Assembly: GCA_029785625.1 (NCBI GenBank)
Contig: JAFLZI010000023.1
Coordinates: forward strand, 1 to 7,077
DNA from: Nitrososphaerota archaeon
GTDB lineage: Archaea > Thermoproteota > Nitrososphaeria > Nitrososphaerales > UBA183
Direction of reading: 5' to 3'
Length of the DNA: 7,077 nt
Position 1 is the stretch's first letter. The number at the start of each line of letters is the position of its first letter. The notes below the pieces were generated by a model. That model worked only from the letters and a program-made list of their open reading frames with translations, did no database searches and had not been told where the DNA came from. The position numbers and the translations under genes were made by a program. Positions 5,334 through 7,077 of this stretch are shown here, one piece after another.

Positions 5334-5552
5334 GCCGGCCTTGGAGTCTTCCTCTGCCTTCGCGCTCATCCTGTTGACGGTCTTCACGTGGCATTCCTCG
5401 CAGACGGGCTCCTCTCTGGGCCCGACCTTGAAGGTGTGCAGGACGACCTCCAGCTCCGCATCACAGAAGTAGCACTTCGCCTTCAGTCGCCGCTCCCCCT
5501 GGGCGCATATATCCTCCTCCTCACCATTTCCTTCCCCCCCTTGAAGTACCAC
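5325..5552 (-). CDS. Small C4 zinc-finger protein overlapping the Hjc-like nuclease gene
   Basis: The conserved-looking core is K-C-Y-F-C-D-A-E-L, then about 20 residues, then V-C-E-E-C-H-V-K-T-V-N-R-M: a C-x2-C ... C-x2-C zinc ribbon or treble clef, followed by a charged tail rich in Lys, Glu and Ser. No specific family is recognised; such small fingers often bind RNA or DNA or act as protein partners. The start is a real problem. In-frame start codons upstream of the finger are GTG 5552 and GTG 5585, both inside the nuclease gene (overlap 70 or 103 nt), and the added N-terminus is low-complexity Gly/Glu. A TATA-like gatatatg (5513-5506) lies about 25-30 nt before the finger, but no ATG, GTG or TTG follows in frame; only a CTG at 5486 does. 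The coding sequence may therefore really begin near 5486. It is probably co-transcribed with the nuclease. Confidence 0.65.
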   Translation of the reverse strand: MVLQGGEGNGEEEDICAQGERRLKAKCYFCDAELEVVLHTFKVGPREEPVCEECHVKTVNRMSAKAEEDSKAGSG

Positions 5553-5791
5553 ACTTCGGCTTCCGCCTTCGCGTTCTTCCCCCACTCCGCGAGTTCCTCG
5601 AGCTCCCTTTTGGTCGCCCTCGCCTTGCCGCTCTTCACCTGGATGAGCAGGACCTTGCCTCCCTTCGCCGCGAACACGTCTACCGCGCCGTGGGACGCCG
5701 CGCTCCGCGAGACCATCCAGCCGTCCTTCCTGAGCGCGTTCATCGCCCTGTATTCCCTTGACCGACCGGACTGATAGTTGCGGTTGGGCAC
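5483..5791 (-). CDS. Hjc-like PD-(D/E)xK endonuclease (archaeal Holliday-junction-resolvase family)
   Basis: The 102-residue protein has the compact nuclease fold of archaeal Hjc-type resolvases. An N-terminal N-R-N-Y-x-x-G-R-x-x-E-Y carries the helix-1 Glu (E13). Then come G-W-M-V-S-R-S-A-A-S-H-G-A-V-D-V (S33, D38) and L-L-I-Q-V-K-S-G-K (Q51, K53). Spacing between D38 and the Q-x-K fits the PD-(D/E)xK core, but the usual Glu of E-x-K is Gln. Typical Hjc proteins have about 120-140 residues, so this one is short. It may cut Holliday junctions or act on another DNA substrate; sequence alone does not decide. I choose GTG 5791 because a tttaca element (5824-5819) lies about 30 nt before it and homologues start close to N-x-N-Y. 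ATG 5818 is the alternative. The frame stays open to 6052, but that part is antisense to the translin gene and shows no family similarity. Confidence 0.82.
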   Translation of the reverse strand: MPNRNYQSGRSREYRAMNALRKDGWMVSRSAASHGAVDVFAAKGGKVLLIQVKSGKARATKRELEELAEWGKNAKAEAEVWYFKGGKEMVRRRIYAPRGSGD

Positions 5792-5817
5792 CGGGAAGCG
5801 GGCCCGATTCAGAAGCA

Positions 5818-5826
5818 TGTAAACGT
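5818..5826 (-). promoter_or_regulatory. TATA-like element for the Hjc-like nuclease gene
   Basis: The minus strand reads cgtttacat here, centred about 30 nt before the proposed GTG start at 5791. This fits the leaderless spacing seen for FEN1 and the zinc-finger gene. If translation began at ATG 5818 instead, this element would lie inside the gene. Confidence 0.4.
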
Positions 5827-5880
5827 GTTCTGGGCCCAGGCGTCCCGTGGGGGAGGTCTGCAGAAACTCATCCCGAAGGG

Positions 5881-5888
5881 TAAGCTTA
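5881..5888 (+). promoter_or_regulatory. Palindromic TATA-like element for the translin-family gene
   Basis: taagctta is centred about 34 nt before the TTG start at 5919 and is the only AT-rich block in this part of the divergent spacer. No Shine-Dalgarno-like sequence precedes the TTG. Confidence 0.45.
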
Positions 5889-5918
5889 TGACGACCGGGC
5901 CGGCGGGCGGGGCCAGAC

Positions 5919-6548
5919 TTGGACGAGGTCGAGAAGTCCCTGAAGGCGATGGAGGCCCGTTTCTCCGACCAGCTGCAGCGTCGCGACAGGGTCCTGAAGG
6001 ACACCAGAGACGTCATATCCGCCTCTTCTAGGGCGATCATCAGCGTCCACACGGGAAAGCTGAAGGAGGGCGAAAGGGAGCTGGCGAAGGCAAGGGCTCT
6101 GATGAACGAGCTGAGGAAGTCCTCAGACCCTTCGTTGTCCCGCTACCTGGTCTCTCCCGAAGCGGAAGTAGTCGAGGCGTCAGCCGTCGTGTCCCTCGCC
6201 AAAGGGAAGGCGGTGCCGTCCATGGAGAGCCTGGGGGCTTCTCCTGAAGCGTATCTCCTAGGGCTGCTCGACACGGTAGGGGAGCTGAAGAGGCTAGTGC
6301 TCGACTCCATCCTGCGGAGGAAGCTAGCGAGGGCGAAGAGATACTTCGAGGTCATGGAGGAGCTCTACTCGGCCTGCTCGCCGCTGGCGGTCTATGACCA
6401 CGTCGTGAACGGCGCCCGCCGTAAGATAGACGTGGCAAGGATGCTGGTCGAGGACACCAGGGGGCTCCTAGCCGTGGAACTCGGGCGGGAGTCGGTGAGC
6501 ATATCTATGTCCCGCCTTGAGAAGAAGCTGGCGGGCGGGCGTGCCTAG
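5919..6548 (+). CDS. Translin-family protein (archaeal translin homologue)
   Basis: Translin and TRAX are helical proteins that assemble into hollow octamers, bind single-stranded RNA or DNA and, in eukaryotes, form the C3PO ribonuclease. Archaeal members are shorter stand-alone proteins. This 209-residue product is predicted all-helical with no membrane segment. Family-like segments: a coiled-coil-prone first helix (D-E-V-E-K-S-L-K-A-M-E-A-R-F); E-A-E-V-V-E-A at 81-87; Y-L-L-G-L-L-D-T-V-G-E-L-K-R at 112-125; R-A-K-R-Y-F-E-V-M-E-E-L-Y at about 138-150; and V-N-G-A-R-R-K-I-D-V-A-R-M-L-V-E-D-T-R at 163-181. E83, E86, E122, D160 and D171 are candidates for the acidic catalytic residues of TRAX-like members; which ones match is not proven here. 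The start is TTG 5919, preceded by a TATA-like element; an in-frame ATG at 5949 is possible. Its stop shares a CTAG with the stop of the converging gene. Confidence 0.85.
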   Translation: MDEVEKSLKAMEARFSDQLQRRDRVLKDTRDVISASSRAIISVHTGKLKEGERELAKARALMNELRKSSDPSLSRYLVSPEAEVVEASAVVSLAKGKAVPSMESLGASPEAYLLGLLDTVGELKRLVLDSILRRKLARAKRYFEVMEELYSACSPLAVYDHVVNGARRKIDVARMLVEDTRGLLAVELGRESVSISMSRLEKKLAGGRA

Positions 6549-7077
6549 AACTCCTTCAGCAGCCTGCTCGTCTTGATGTCAGGATAGGGGGAGTCAAGGC
6601 GGACGACTCTGACCTTCAACCCTCTTCGCGCCGCCTCTTCTTTGATGTCGCCCTCCATGTGGTACTGGTCGTAGCCCAGCGCGACCACGTCGGGTGCGAC
6701 CTTCTGCAGGGTGACGTAGATGTCTCCCTCGACTCCTAGTATCGCCGCGTCGACGCTCCGGAGGGCCGACAGCAACCTGACCCTGTCCTTCTCCGAGACG
6801 ATCGGCTCTCTCCCCTTCCTCTTCCTGATGGTGCTGTCTCTGGCGACGGAGACCACGAGGACCTCTCCGAGGCTCTTCGCCTTCTCTATCGTGTAGACGT
6901 GTCCGTAGTGTATGACTTCGAACCCCCCGCCGATGAAGACCACCCTGATGGACTTCCTCCCCTTCTCGGTGAGGCTGGCTCTCCCGCCATCTGTCCTGAC
7001 CAGCCCCCGCTCCTCAAGGACGGCGAGCTCGCGCTCTGCCTCGCTCGTGCTCAGGTGGAGCTTTCGCCCCAGGCCGC
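6545..7077 (-). CDS. ribL: RibL-like nucleotidyltransferase (probable FAD synthase) with N-terminal winged-helix-like region; 5' end outside window
   Basis: The C-terminal 132 residues are a cytidylyltransferase-fold domain close to archaeal RibL, which makes FAD from FMN and a nucleotide triphosphate. They contain G-G-G-F-E-V-I-H-Y-G-H (the H-x-G-H motif), V-V-S-V-A-R-D-S-T-I-R-K-R-K-G-R-E-P-I-V, L-G-V-E-G-D-I-Y, D-V-V-A-L-G-Y-D-Q-Y and a final I-K-T-S-R motif. A GTG at 6943 could start this domain alone, but the frame stays open to the window edge. The residues before it (S-T-S-E-A-E-R-E-L-A-V-L-E-E-R-G-L-V, then T-D-G-G-R-A-S-L-T-E-K-G-R-K) read as a recognition helix and wing of a winged-helix domain. 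The true gene is therefore longer and cut by the window. Glycerol-3-phosphate cytidylyltransferase relatives are the alternative. No cysteine occurs in the visible part. Whether the fused domain binds DNA is unknown. Confidence 0.85.
   Translation of the reverse strand, partial: GLGRKLHLSTSEAERELAVLEERGLVRTDGGRASLTEKGRKSIRVVFIGGGFEVIHYGHVYTIEKAKSLGEVLVVSVARDSTIRKRKGREPIVSEKDRVRLLSALRSVDAAILGVEGDIYVTLQKVAPDVVALGYDQYHMEGDIKEEAARRGLKVRVVRLDSPYPDIKTSRLLKEF

Noticed and set aside
5819..6052. N-terminal extension of the Hjc-like nuclease
   Set aside because: It runs antisense into the translin gene, shows no nuclease-family similarity, and a promoter-like element with a suitable GTG start lies closer to the fold.

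Overview
This window looks like GC-rich archaeal chromosome. The evidence is a geranylgeranyl reductase of ether-lipid synthesis, an archaeal-type EF-1 beta, a FEN1 flap endonuclease with a C-terminal PCNA-binding tail, a Pth2-type peptidyl-tRNA hydrolase start, an archaeal translin homologue, an Hjc-like nuclease and a RibL-like nucleotidyltransferase. Several genes have an AT-rich TATA-like element about 27-34 nt before a GTG, TTG or ATG start, and no Shine-Dalgarno sequence. That points to mostly leaderless mRNAs, as in many TACK archaea. A thaumarchaeal or related lineage is my guess, not something the sequence proves.

Layout, left to right: (1) 1-81, minus: the first 27 codons of Pth2, cut by the window edge, divergent from (2) geranylgeranyl reductase, 141-1289 plus. 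(3) A translation pair with no gap between stop and start: a 60-aa multi-zinc-finger protein and EF-1 beta (1345-1836). (4) A small winged-helix-like protein (about 1903-2160) with its own TATA box and a 14-bp palindrome behind it. (5) FEN1 (2200-3225), also with its own promoter. (6) 3226-3764: a decayed threonine-dehydratase-like PLP enzyme gene, missing its N-terminus and middle and shifted in frame at least twice. (7) A metallo-beta-lactamase-fold hydrolase (3745-4353 minus) divergent from a hotdog acyl-CoA thioesterase (4423-4896 plus), with one AT-rich element between them. (8) A small TPR-like protein (4974-5333 plus), converging on a C4 zinc-finger protein (5325-5552 minus). That gene overlaps the end of an Hjc-like PD-(D/E)xK nuclease (5483-5791 minus). 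(9) A translin-family protein (5919-6548 plus), whose stop codon shares a CTAG with the stop of (10) a RibL-like nucleotidyltransferase (6545 to beyond 7077, minus) that carries an N-terminal winged-helix-like region.

Most of the content is housekeeping: lipid synthesis, translation, replication and repair, acyl-CoA and thiol metabolism, and flavin cofactors. Genes are packed tightly, with adjacent or overlapping ends. I see no CRISPR array, transposon, rRNA or tRNA. The points most worth a second look are the winged-helix/nucleotidyltransferase fusion, the nuclease/zinc-finger overlap with no good start codon for the second gene, the decayed PLP enzyme, the unusual residues in Pth2 and the first zinc-finger protein, and the palindrome at the winged-helix gene's promoter. 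I found no convincing wholly new system.
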